A stretch of DNA of 5,535 nt from Candidatus Krumholzibacteriia bacterium (GTDB lineage: Bacteria > Krumholzibacteriota > Krumholzibacteriia > Krumholzibacteriales > Krumholzibacteriaceae). The translations under genes were made by a program, and so were the position numbers. The stretch covers positions 1 through 5,535 of the forward strand of contig JAPLKY010000011.1 in the NCBI GenBank assembly GCA_026387805.1, read 5' to 3'. The first letter of the stretch is position 1. Every line of letters starts with the position of its first letter. The notes below the pieces were generated by a model. It was not told the origin of the DNA. It saw only the letters and a list, made by a program, of their open reading frames with translations, and made no database searches. Below are positions 1 through 5,535 of this stretch, in pieces.

Positions 1-219
1 GTAGAGCTGCGCGGCGAGCGTCTTGTTGTGGGAGATGACGAGCGTCGGCATGCCCAATCGCGCGATCGCGTTCGCGATCGTGAAGGTCTTCCCCGAGCCC
101 GTGACGCCGAGGAGCGTCTGGAACTTCCTGCCGGCCTCGACGTTCGCGACGAGGCTCGCGATCGCCTCGGGCTGATCCCCCGTCGGCCGATACTGAGACT
201 TGAGTTTGAACAGGGACAT
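1..219 (-). CDS. uvrB: Excinuclease ABC subunit B, N-terminal fragment (runs off the left edge)
   Basis: UvrB is the helicase-like damage-verification subunit of bacterial nucleotide excision repair. It is loaded by UvrA, opens the DNA at the lesion and recruits UvrC for incision, in the cytoplasm. Only the first 73 codons are visible. They begin [20 protein letters not shown], matching the family's opening and its Q-like GDQPEAI motif (residues 14-20). The Walker A/P-loop GVTGSGKT follows at residues 38-45, then TFTIANAIA, and the fragment ends with the UvrB hallmark [10 protein letters not shown] (64-73). The start is an ATG at 217-219, 20 bases after the stop of the rodZ-like gene. Its Shine-Dalgarno is weak (CGGGTG at 225-230), so expression probably depends on the upstream operon. 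Compared with common UvrB sequences, the residue before HNKTLAAQ is Ser rather than Ala (by recall). About 90% of the protein lies outside the window, so integrity cannot be judged. Confidence 0.95.
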   Translation of the reverse strand, partial: MSLFKLKSQYRPTGDQPEAIASLVANVEAGRKFQTLLGVTGSGKTFTIANAIARLGMPTLVISHNKTLAAQLY

Positions 220-239
220 GTGCGCACCCGCGCGTGCCG

Positions 240-1199
240 TCAGTCTTTCTTTCCCCTGGGAAGATTCTCGCGCGTGATCCGGTAGTTGGTGATGACCTTG
301 CCTTTTCTGCCGAGCGTGGGGAGCTTCGAGCCGTTCAGCTCCATCACGAATCCGCCCGCGTTCCCGACCCTGAGAAAATAGAACTCCTCGGTCGCCTGGA
401 ACGCCCTCGCGCGTCCCGGCGGGAGCGTAAACCTGCTGATCGTGGTCTCCGGCTGCTGTTCCACGACCGAGACGGTCATGAGCTCGAACCAGCAGCTGTC
501 GGTCGGATTCGCGACGATGCTGAGCTCCATCGGTTCGGCCGGGGTCTCGGCCGGCTCGGACGCGCTCGCCGCCGGCTCTTCGGCGGCGGCGGGCTTCGAT
601 CTGAGAAGCTCCTCCCTGAGGTCGATCTGCCGCGGAGGTTCCGTCTTGTCTTCCTTCCTTCCGGCGAGCTTGACGACGAGAAACACGAGCGCAATGATGA
701 TGGCCGCGGGGATCACGTAGCGCTTGAGAACGTTCGGCGATCGGAGCTTCTCCTCGATGACCTCCGTTTCGATCTCCCAATGGTCTCCCTTGCTGCGGTG
801 CGTCTGCCCGGTCTGAACCTCGTACTTGTTCAGGATGTGCTGGATATCGAGGCCGAGCGCCGTCGCGTACGCGCGCAGGAAGCTCTTCGCGTATACCTTC
901 GCGGGAAGCGCCTCATAGTTGTCCGTTTCGAGATACTGGAGCGTCTGCTTCGGGATCTTCGTTTCCTGGCTCATGAACTCGAGCGTTTGCGCGAGACGCT
1001 CGCGCGCCGCGAAGAGAAGCTCCCCGACGGTCTCCTCCGCCTTGAGGGACGCGAGCTTCTCCCCCGCCGCGCCTACGGCCCGTTCCTCGTGCTTCGATTC
1101 CGCCGATTCGCCGGCGCCCGGCCTCTCCAATCCATCCGCGGATCCGTTCGCGGGCCGCTCGCCGGATACATCCTTCGGCTCTTTCTGCTCGTCGTTCAC
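240..1199 (-). CDS. rodZ: RodZ-like protein: cytoplasmic HTH, single membrane span, DUF4115-type beta domain (319 aa)
   Basis: The architecture matches RodZ, the bitopic membrane protein that links MreB filaments to the cell-wall elongation machinery. Residues 1-57 are a hydrophilic, probably disordered extension rich in Glu, Ala, Gly and Lys. Residues 58-118 are a RodZ/HTH_25-type helix-turn-helix, recognisable from [42 protein letters not shown] and LGLD. A basic KR pair precedes one strongly hydrophobic span at 161-180 ([20 protein letters not shown]), giving an N-inside topology. A Pro/Ala/Glu linker (about 185-224) leads to a beta-rich domain at 225-312 resembling DUF4115, with conserved-looking CWFEL and a closing NYRITRENL. 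The start is a GTG that overlaps the valS stop and has GGAGG seven bases upstream. The next Met (76) lies inside the HTH and would destroy it. Length is close to E. coli RodZ (337 aa). RodZ function is inferred from architecture; a membrane-anchored regulator with the same fold is the alternative. Confidence 0.85.
   Translation of the reverse strand: MNDEQKEPKDVSGERPANGSADGLERPGAGESAESKHEERAVGAAGEKLASLKAEETVGELLFAARERLAQTLEFMSQETKIPKQTLQYLETDNYEALPAKVYAKSFLRAYATALGLDIQHILNKYEVQTGQTHRSKGDHWEIETEVIEEKLRSPNVLKRYVIPAAIIIALVFLVVKLAGRKEDKTEPPRQIDLREELLRSKPAAAEEPAASASEPAETPAEPMELSIVANPTDSCWFELMTVSVVEQQPETTISRFTLPPGRARAFQATEEFYFLRVGNAGGFVMELNGSKLPTLGRKGKVITNYRITRENLPRGKKD
1196..1199 (-). other. Four-base stop/start overlap (GTGA) between valS and the rodZ-like gene
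   Basis: Read on the minus strand, the four bases are GTGA. GTG (1199-1197) is the start of the rodZ-like gene and TGA (1198-1196) is the valS stop. This arrangement normally gives translational coupling, with ribosomes finishing valS re-initiating directly on the next gene. It supports both the GTG start and co-transcription. Confidence 0.85.
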
Positions 1200-3772
1200 C
1201 CCAGGTCCTCCAGGATTCGGGCTATCCGTCGCTTCTTGTCCGACATCTCATTGTAGCGGTTTCTCTCCTGCTCGACAACATCACGCGGCGCTTTTTCAAC
1301 GAAACGCGCGTCCTTGAGGCGACCCTCGACCTTCTCGCATTCGCGCGCGATCTTCTCGAGGTCCCTGCCGAGCCGTTTCTTCTCGGCTTCGATATCGACG
1401 ACTCCCCTGAGTCGCTCCTTCTCGCAATTGATGACGGCGCTCACGAGCCTTCCCGGCGGAATGTTGAAGCTCTGCCTGAGATTCCGTATCGCCGAGACGA
1501 TCTCCATGAAGAACGCGACGTCGGCCTCGAGCGCTTCGTCGAGACAGCGCCCGGGGATCCCCGGGAAATGAAATCCCGCGAGCACGCCTCTCCGCGGCGC
1601 CAGCATGCTCCAGATCTCCTCCGTGATGAACGGCATCGTCGGATGAAGGAGAATCATCGACGAGCCGAGAACGGCGCGCGCCGTGACCGCCGCGCCCCTC
1701 CCCCGCGCTCCTCCCTCCCGGGCGGAGGCCTTCGAGAGCTCAAGATACCAATCGCAGTACTCATGCCATAGAAAATCGTAGAGCGTGCGCGACGCCTCGT
1801 CGAAACGATACGTTTCGATATGCTGCTCGAGCTCCCCGGCCCGGCGGGCGAGGCGGCTCACAATCCAGCGGTCCTCCCATCCGAATTCGATTTCCGGACC
1901 GGCCGCCGAGCCGAAGATCGACTCGTAGAGCGCGGCGGAGCCGGCATCCCGCGCCGCCGCGGGAAACGCATCCGGCGCACCCGCCTCCGCGCAGCCGAGG
2001 TCGACTTCCTGGCCGAGGACGAACCGCGCGGCGTTCCAGATCTTGTTCGCGAAATGCTTGCCGACGTCAACCTTCGATTCGTCGAACATAATATCCTGCC
2101 CCGGCGGGGAAAGCATCATGAGCGTGAACCTGAACGCGTCCGCTCCGGCGCGGCCGACGATATCGATCGGATCGGGGGAGTTGCCGAGCGACTTGCTCAT
2201 CTTGCGTCCCTTCGTGTCGCGGACGATCCCCGTGATATAAACCGTCGAGAAGGGGATCTCGCCCATGAACTCGAGGGACGCCATGATCATTCGGGCGACC
2301 CAGAAGAATATGATGTCGCCGCCCGTGACGAGCACGCTCGTCGGATGAAACGTTTCGAGGTCCCTCGTTTTCTCCGGCCAGCCCATCGGCGAAAAGGTCC
2401 AGAGCCACGACGAGAACCACGTATCGAGGACGTCCTCATCCTGCGCGAGCTTCGTGCCCCCGCACTTCGGACAGCTCGCCGGCTCGTCCACGGCGACGAT
2501 CGTCTCCTCGCAGCCGCCGCAGTACCACACGGGAATCCGGTGCCCCCACCAGAGCTGCCGCGAGATGCACCAGTCCCTTATATTCTCCATCCACGAAAGG
2601 TAGATGTTTCCCCAGCGCTCGGGCGTAAAGGCCACTTCCCCCCGTTTCGCCGCCTCGATGCCCGGCGCGGCGAGGGTCTTCATCCGGAGGAACCACTGCC
2701 GCGAGATGTACGGTTCGATCGCCGTGCCGCAGCGGTCGTGGTGGCCGATCGAGTGCTCGTAGTCGTCGATCTTCCGGAGCAGCCCCTGCCCTTCGAGCGC
2801 GGCGAGCACCTGCTTCCGCGCCTCGCGCCTGTCGAGCCCTGCGAAGCAGCCCGCTTCGGCGTTCATTTTGCCCTCGCGATCGATGACGACGATCGGATCG
2901 AGCTTGTGTCTGAGGCCGATGAGGAAATCCGTCGCATCGTGCCCCGGCGTCACCTTCAGGCATCCGGTGCCGAACGCGGGATCCACCGCCTCATCGAAGA
3001 TCACCGGGATAGTCCGCCCCGCGAGCGGGAGATCGAGCATCTTTCCCTTGAGCGCGGCGGCGCGCTTGTCCCCGGGATGCATCGCGACCGCGACGTCCCC
3101 GAGCATCGTCTCGGGACGGGTCGTCCCGACGACGAGCTCTCCCCCGCCGTCAGCGAAGGGATAGGCGATGTAGTAGAGCTTCCCGTGCGTCTCGACGAAA
3201 TCGACCTCTTCGTCCGAGATCGCCGTTCCGCACGAGGGACACCAGTTGACGATGTAGCGGTCCCGGTAGATGAGACCCTTGCGGTGCAGCCTGACGAACA
3301 CCTCGCGGACCGCGCGCGAGACTCCCGGATCGAGCGTGAACGTCTCCCGCGTCCAGTCGAGGGAGGCGCCGATGGCGCCGAGCTGCTCGACGATTCTATC
3401 GTGATACTTCTCTTTCCATCTCCAGCACTCTTCGAGGAACTTCTCGCGGCCGAGAGCGTCCTTCGCGATTCCCTGCTCGAGGAGCGCGCGCTCGACGACC
3501 TTCTGCGTCGCTATGCCTGCGTGATCCATCCCGGCGAGCCACAGGACGTTGAATCCCTTCATCCGCTTCCAGCGGCAGAGGAGATCCTGCACCGTCGTGC
3601 CGAGGGCGTGCCCGACCGTCAGGGACCCGGTGATGTTGGGCGGCGGGAGAACGATGGTAAAGGGCGTTTCGACCGCCGCGGCATCCGGCGTGAATACCTT
3701 CCGCTCGCGCCAGACCGCAGTCCATTTCTTTTCGATTTCGACCGGATTGTATACCTTTTCCAGCTCGGGCAA
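1196..3772 (-). CDS. valS: Valine--tRNA ligase (valyl-tRNA synthetase, class Ia), 858 aa
   Basis: ValRS charges tRNA-Val with valine using ATP and hydrolyses mischarged Thr-tRNA-Val; it is cytoplasmic and essential. The class I catalytic core shows PPPNITGS (43-50) followed by the HIGH-motif equivalent TVGH (52-55), then GMDHAGIATQ (81-90). KMSKS is intact at 524-528. The editing domain (CP1) shows GTTRPETMLGD (216-226) and GTGCLKVTPGHDATDF (268-283). Cysteine pairs at 178/181 and at 418/421 with 434/437 look like zinc ribbons. The anticodon-binding domain includes DRWIVSRL (634-641) and EYCDWYLELSK (671-681). A charged coiled-coil arm (about 793-858) closes the protein. The start is TTG, supported by AAGGAG five bases upstream. 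Three points are odd: the first His of HIGH is Thr, the 588-632 linker is long, and about 50 residues usual between the anticodon domain and the coiled coil appear absent near residue 790. The reading frame is intact, so the gene is probably functional. Confidence 0.97.
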   Translation of the reverse strand: MPELEKVYNPVEIEKKWTAVWRERKVFTPDAAAVETPFTIVLPPPNITGSLTVGHALGTTVQDLLCRWKRMKGFNVLWLAGMDHAGIATQKVVERALLEQGIAKDALGREKFLEECWRWKEKYHDRIVEQLGAIGASLDWTRETFTLDPGVSRAVREVFVRLHRKGLIYRDRYIVNWCPSCGTAISDEEVDFVETHGKLYYIAYPFADGGGELVVGTTRPETMLGDVAVAMHPGDKRAAALKGKMLDLPLAGRTIPVIFDEAVDPAFGTGCLKVTPGHDATDFLIGLRHKLDPIVVIDREGKMNAEAGCFAGLDRREARKQVLAALEGQGLLRKIDDYEHSIGHHDRCGTAIEPYISRQWFLRMKTLAAPGIEAAKRGEVAFTPERWGNIYLSWMENIRDWCISRQLWWGHRIPVWYCGGCEETIVAVDEPASCPKCGGTKLAQDEDVLDTWFSSWLWTFSPMGWPEKTRDLETFHPTSVLVTGGDIIFFWVARMIMASLEFMGEIPFSTVYITGIVRDTKGRKMSKSLGNSPDPIDIVGRAGADAFRFTLMMLSPPGQDIMFDESKVDVGKHFANKIWNAARFVLGQEVDLGCAEAGAPDAFPAAARDAGSAALYESIFGSAAGPEIEFGWEDRWIVSRLARRAGELEQHIETYRFDEASRTLYDFLWHEYCDWYLELSKASAREGGARGRGAAVTARAVLGSSMILLHPTMPFITEEIWSMLAPRRGVLAGFHFPGIPGRCLDEALEADVAFFMEIVSAIRNLRQSFNIPPGRLVSAVINCEKERLRGVVDIEAEKKRLGRDLEKIARECEKVEGRLKDARFVEKAPRDVVEQERNRYNEMSDKKRRIARILEDLG
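1207..1211 (-). promoter_or_regulatory. Shine-Dalgarno for the rodZ-like gene, inside the valS 3' end
   Basis: The minus strand reads CTGGAGGACCTGGGGTGA across the junction. GGAGG lies seven bases before the GTG start and is also part of the codons for the last ValRS residues (LEDLG). The site decides the GTG start over any internal Met. Confidence 0.75.
1550..1565. repeat. 16-bp perfect palindrome inside valS
   Basis: CCCGGGGATCCCCGGG reads the same on both strands. It encodes the PGIPG stretch near ValRS residues 737-741, where GC-rich Pro and Gly codons (CCN and GGN) favour such symmetry. No function is claimed. Confidence 0.5.
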
Positions 3773-3777
3773 GACCG

Positions 3778-3783
3778 CTCCTT
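3778..3783 (-). promoter_or_regulatory. Strong Shine-Dalgarno for valS, fixing a TTG start
   Basis: The minus strand has AAGGAG followed by the five bases CGGTC and then TTG (3770-3772). The frame upstream is open only to an in-frame TAA at 3806-3808 and contains no ATG, GTG or other TTG, so this Shine-Dalgarno identifies TTG as the initiator. Confidence 0.8.
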
Positions 3784-3812
3784 TTCTGTGAATTGCCGCA
3801 AAATGTTACCCT

Positions 3813-3841
3813 AAGCTAACAGATTGAAAAGAAATGGTCAA
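3813..3841 (-). promoter_or_regulatory. Putative sigma-70-type promoter for valS-rodZ-uvrB
   Basis: On the minus strand TTGACC (3841-3836, five of six matches to the -35 consensus) is followed after exactly 17 bases by TAGCTT (3818-3813). The latter keeps the first T, the second A and the last T of the -10 consensus. The spacer is A/T-rich in an otherwise GC-rich window. Transcription would begin near 3806, leaving a leader of roughly 35 bases before the valS TTG, too short for a T-box riboswitch. This is a motif match only; host sigma-factor preference is unknown. Confidence 0.4.
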
Positions 3842-3883
3842 TCTTCGGATGTGCAAGGCCGACTGATCCGTCCCATGAAATAG

Positions 3884-3928
3884 AATGGTGGCCGTTTCGC
3901 CTCCAGGGAAGACAAGACGGCCACCATT
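3884..3928 (-). terminator. Stem-loop with a perfect 12-bp stem, likely terminator or 3' end of the secreted-protein gene
   Basis: AATGGTGGCCGT (3884-3895) and ACGGCCACCATT (3917-3928) are exact reverse complements separated by 21 bases. It lies between the stop of the secreted-protein gene and the valS promoter. In the minus-strand transcript the stem is followed by CTATTTCATG, only a weak U-rich tail, so it may be a poor intrinsic terminator or an mRNA-stabilising hairpin. The plus-strand side has no U-run, so the minus orientation fits better. Confidence 0.6.
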
Positions 3929-3938
3929 GAGTCTACCG

Positions 3939-3965
3939 GCCGGGACTTACCTTCATCGTCCCGGC
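3939..3965 (-). other. Second stem-loop directly after the stop codon, 8-bp GC-rich stem
   Basis: GCCGGGAC (3939-3946) and GTCCCGGC (3958-3965) are perfect reverse complements with an 11-base loop. The hairpin starts 16 bases past the stop codon of the secreted-protein gene and precedes the longer hairpin at 3884-3928. No U-run follows it, so on its own it does not look like an intrinsic terminator; the pair together may form the transcript's 3' end. Confidence 0.5.
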
Positions 3966-3981
3966 TGATAAGGCTTTGCGA

Positions 3982-5535
3982 TTAACGTACCAGCACGAGC
4001 TTCATGGTCTCATTCAAGCGCTCCGTTTTGATGCGGCAGAAATAGATGCCGCTCGCGACCGCAGTGCCCCTATCATCCTTTCCATCCCATTGTACGTTGT
4101 GACGGTTTCCCTTCTGGTACTCGTTGACAAGCGTGCGAATGAGCCGACCGTCGATCGAGTACACCGACAGATTGACGTGCGAGTCCCTGGAGATCGCGTA
4201 GTCGATGGTCGTTGTCGGATTGAAGGGATTCGGGTAACAGGGACCGAACAAATCCATCGCCACGGGAGTCGGCGATTCGCTCTTGCCCGTTTCGACGCGC
4301 AGGGACTTGATGCTCGTTTCGGATTCCGCGATCTCCGCGTAGAGGACAGGAAAACCCTTCTCGGCTATCGCCGCAGCCGCTTCTTTCGTCGCGGCGAATT
4401 CGAGAGTTCCGAGCTCGATTACCCCACCGTTACCGGCCTCATGCACGTCGAAAGCCGAGATGAATACCACGCCTCTGCCGTTCTGCCGCACCTGCATTGC
4501 AGCGGATGTCCCCTTGAGATCGGGATTCTGAGCCCAACCGAGGAATTGGAGCCCCGGGTACTCATTGTCGAGGCCGAGACTCACGGCGGCGAACTTCCCG
4601 GCATTGAGGCTCAGCGTGACGTGCAGCCGTTTGGACACGACATCCTCTTCGGATTCTCCCACTGCCAGGACGGCCACGACATTCGATGCCTCCATCGGCA
4701 CAGAGACGGGTGCAGGAGCCGAAGCCGGCTTGCTGTGGTAGTAGTGCGTCCCAAAGATGGCATAATCCGACAGGTTGACGGCATCGTCCCCGGTGAAATC
4801 GAAATAGGTATTGAAGCCCTCCTGCCCTTTGCTCTTGCCGTACGTGTTGCCGAAGTATACGAGATCCAACAAATTGACGTTACCATCGCCGGTGTAGTCC
4901 GGACTCTTGACAATGATGCCCTCCGCCCATCCCACGTCGTAGCCGATCAGTCTGACCTTCAGGTCATCAGACGTCGGATCCTGACAGCTCTGCGCGCAAG
5001 GTTCCGCGCTGGCATTGGCATGCGAGATCGTCGTCTCGTATCCGTTTGCACTGGTGACCGAACCGCTCGCGTAAAGAGGCCAGCCCCAGAACATGAACCT
5101 CTGCAGGTAACCCTGCGCCTCCATGATGATCTCGTCGGCCTCATAGTCGCGCACCATATCGGCGTCGTTGAAGTCGAGGTATACCTTGATGCTGTCCTGA
5201 TCCCCCGCCGGGCACGAGACCATAAAAGTCGAATCGGCGGGTATTATCCGATTGGCCAGCTTCTTGTAGTACTTCACGGCTATGTCGCACGCGGGTGCCG
5301 TAAAGACGTACTTCTGGGCATAGAGGTCGACATTGTCGTTTCGATGGTCCTGCCAGAGCACGACAGCCCCATCGGCGATGATGGGCATGGTCTGATGGGA
5401 AGCCTGGGTGCATACTCGTTCTCCATTGACCGCTCCCCAGGCTTGTCCTTTTCTGCTGAGGTGCTGCATATACGTATAGAATGTCGTATAATTGCGCCTG
5501 TCTTCCCAGACGATCCATGCTCCACCGTCGCCGTC
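3982..5535 (-). CDS. Secreted modular protein with propeller-like repeats, dockerin-like pair, cohesin-like domain and FlgD-like C-terminal sorting domain (5' end outside window)
   Basis: The frame is open to the right edge. The first Met (codon at 5467-5469) is internal, because the 22 codons before it continue the same repeat; 517 residues are visible. Residues 1-76 hold two units sharing a GA-x-x-x-W-(E/Q)-D-x-R-N motif (Trp 10 and Trp 61), like the propeller repeats of FCB-type exported proteins. Residues 80-210 form an unnamed segment with SCPAGDQDSIKVYLDF and several Cys. Residues 213-224 (DYTGDGNVNLLD) and 246-257 (DFTGDDAVNLSD) are paired EF-hand-like calcium loops, as in dockerins. 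A Pro/Ala/Ser linker (267-284) leads to a beta-rich, cohesin-like domain (about 286-417). The C-terminus (about 427-517) has YPNPFNPTTTIDYAI, VYSIDGRLIRTL, WDGKDDRG and ASGIYFCRI, the FlgD-like/type A sorting domain that directs type IX-like secretion and anchoring. Cell-surface location is inferred. No enzymatic domain is visible, and the ligand or substrate is unknown. Confidence 0.85.
   Translation of the reverse strand, partial: DGDGGAWIVWEDRRNYTTFYTYMQHLSRKGQAWGAVNGERVCTQASHQTMPIIADGAVVLWQDHRNDNVDLYAQKYVFTAPACDIAVKYYKKLANRIIPADSTFMVSCPAGDQDSIKVYLDFNDADMVRDYEADEIIMEAQGYLQRFMFWGWPLYASGSVTSANGYETTISHANASAEPCAQSCQDPTSDDLKVRLIGYDVGWAEGIIVKSPDYTGDGNVNLLDLVYFGNTYGKSKGQEGFNTYFDFTGDDAVNLSDYAIFGTHYYHSKPASAPAPVSVPMEASNVVAVLAVGESEEDVVSKRLHVTLSLNAGKFAAVSLGLDNEYPGLQFLGWAQNPDLKGTSAAMQVRQNGRGVVFISAFDVHEAGNGGVIELGTLEFAATKEAAAAIAEKGFPVLYAEIAESETSIKSLRVETGKSESPTPVAMDLFGPCYPNPFNPTTTIDYAISRDSHVNLSVYSIDGRLIRTLVNEYQKGNRHNVQWDGKDDRGTAVASGIYFCRIKTERLNETMKLVLVR

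Noticed and set aside
63..80. Inverted repeat CGATCGCG-TT-CGCGATCG inside uvrB
   Set aside because: It encodes the conserved UvrB segment just after the P-loop, and such CG/AT symmetry is expected from Ala and Ile codons in GC-rich DNA.
234..1256. Plus-strand open frame (340 codons) opposite the rodZ-like gene
   Set aside because: Same shadow character: Arg/Leu-rich with no motif, and it covers the opposite strand of a gene with clear domains and a ribosome site.
3773..3808. T-box riboswitch in front of valS
   Set aside because: The leader from the proposed promoter is only about 35 bases and contains no T-box consensus or antiterminator structure.
1820..3814. Long plus-strand open frame (664 codons) opposite valS
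   Set aside because: It lies antisense to a certain ValRS gene. Its translation is Arg-, Asp- and Glu-rich low-complexity sequence typical of GC-rich shadow frames, with no recognisable domain.
3838..3876. Short minus-strand ORF (12 residues, ATG start) upstream of valS, considered as a leader peptide
   Set aside because: It contains no valine codons, would lie upstream of the proposed transcription start, and has no attenuator-like pairing with the short valS leader.
5467..5469. ATG at the start of MQHLSRKG as the true start of the secreted protein
   Set aside because: The 22 upstream codons to the window edge are open and complete the same W-E-D-R-R-N repeat unit. There is no signal peptide after this Met.

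Overview
The window carries four genes, all on the minus strand, so transcription runs from high to low coordinates. Two are cut by the window edges. Composition is GC-rich, with mostly G/C third codon positions in the left two thirds. The rightmost gene encodes a secreted protein with propeller-like repeats, a paired calcium-loop (dockerin-like) module, a cohesin-like beta domain and a FlgD-like/type A C-terminal sorting domain. That combination is typical of uncultured bacteria at the edge of the FCB superphylum (Candidatus Eisenbacteria, Krumholzibacteria, Latescibacteria and relatives). The phylum placement is an inference from protein style, not a demonstration.

Right part (3982-5535): the C-terminal 517 residues of a large, probably surface-exposed or secreted modular protein whose start lies outside the window. 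The 209-base gap after it (3773-3981) holds two stem-loops just 3' of its stop codon, then a plausible sigma-70-type promoter and a strong Shine-Dalgarno for the next gene.

Middle and left (1-3772): a compact housekeeping cluster in the order valS (valyl-tRNA synthetase), a rodZ-like gene (cytoplasmic helix-turn-helix, one membrane span, extracytoplasmic beta domain) and uvrB (excinuclease ABC subunit B, only the first 73 codons visible). The valS stop and the rodZ-like start overlap as GTGA, with the ribosome site inside the last valS codons. The next gap, to uvrB, is only 20 bases. The three therefore look like one transcription unit joining translation, cell shape and DNA repair.

I do not see a new defence, mobile or RNA system here: no CRISPR array, insertion sequence, tRNA or rRNA. 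The points most worth a second look are: an apparent missing segment of about 50 residues just before the C-terminal coiled coil of ValRS; a ValRS HIGH motif written TVGH; a longer-than-usual linker in ValRS; and the dockerin-like plus cohesin-like plus sorting-domain architecture of the secreted protein, including a middle domain I cannot name.
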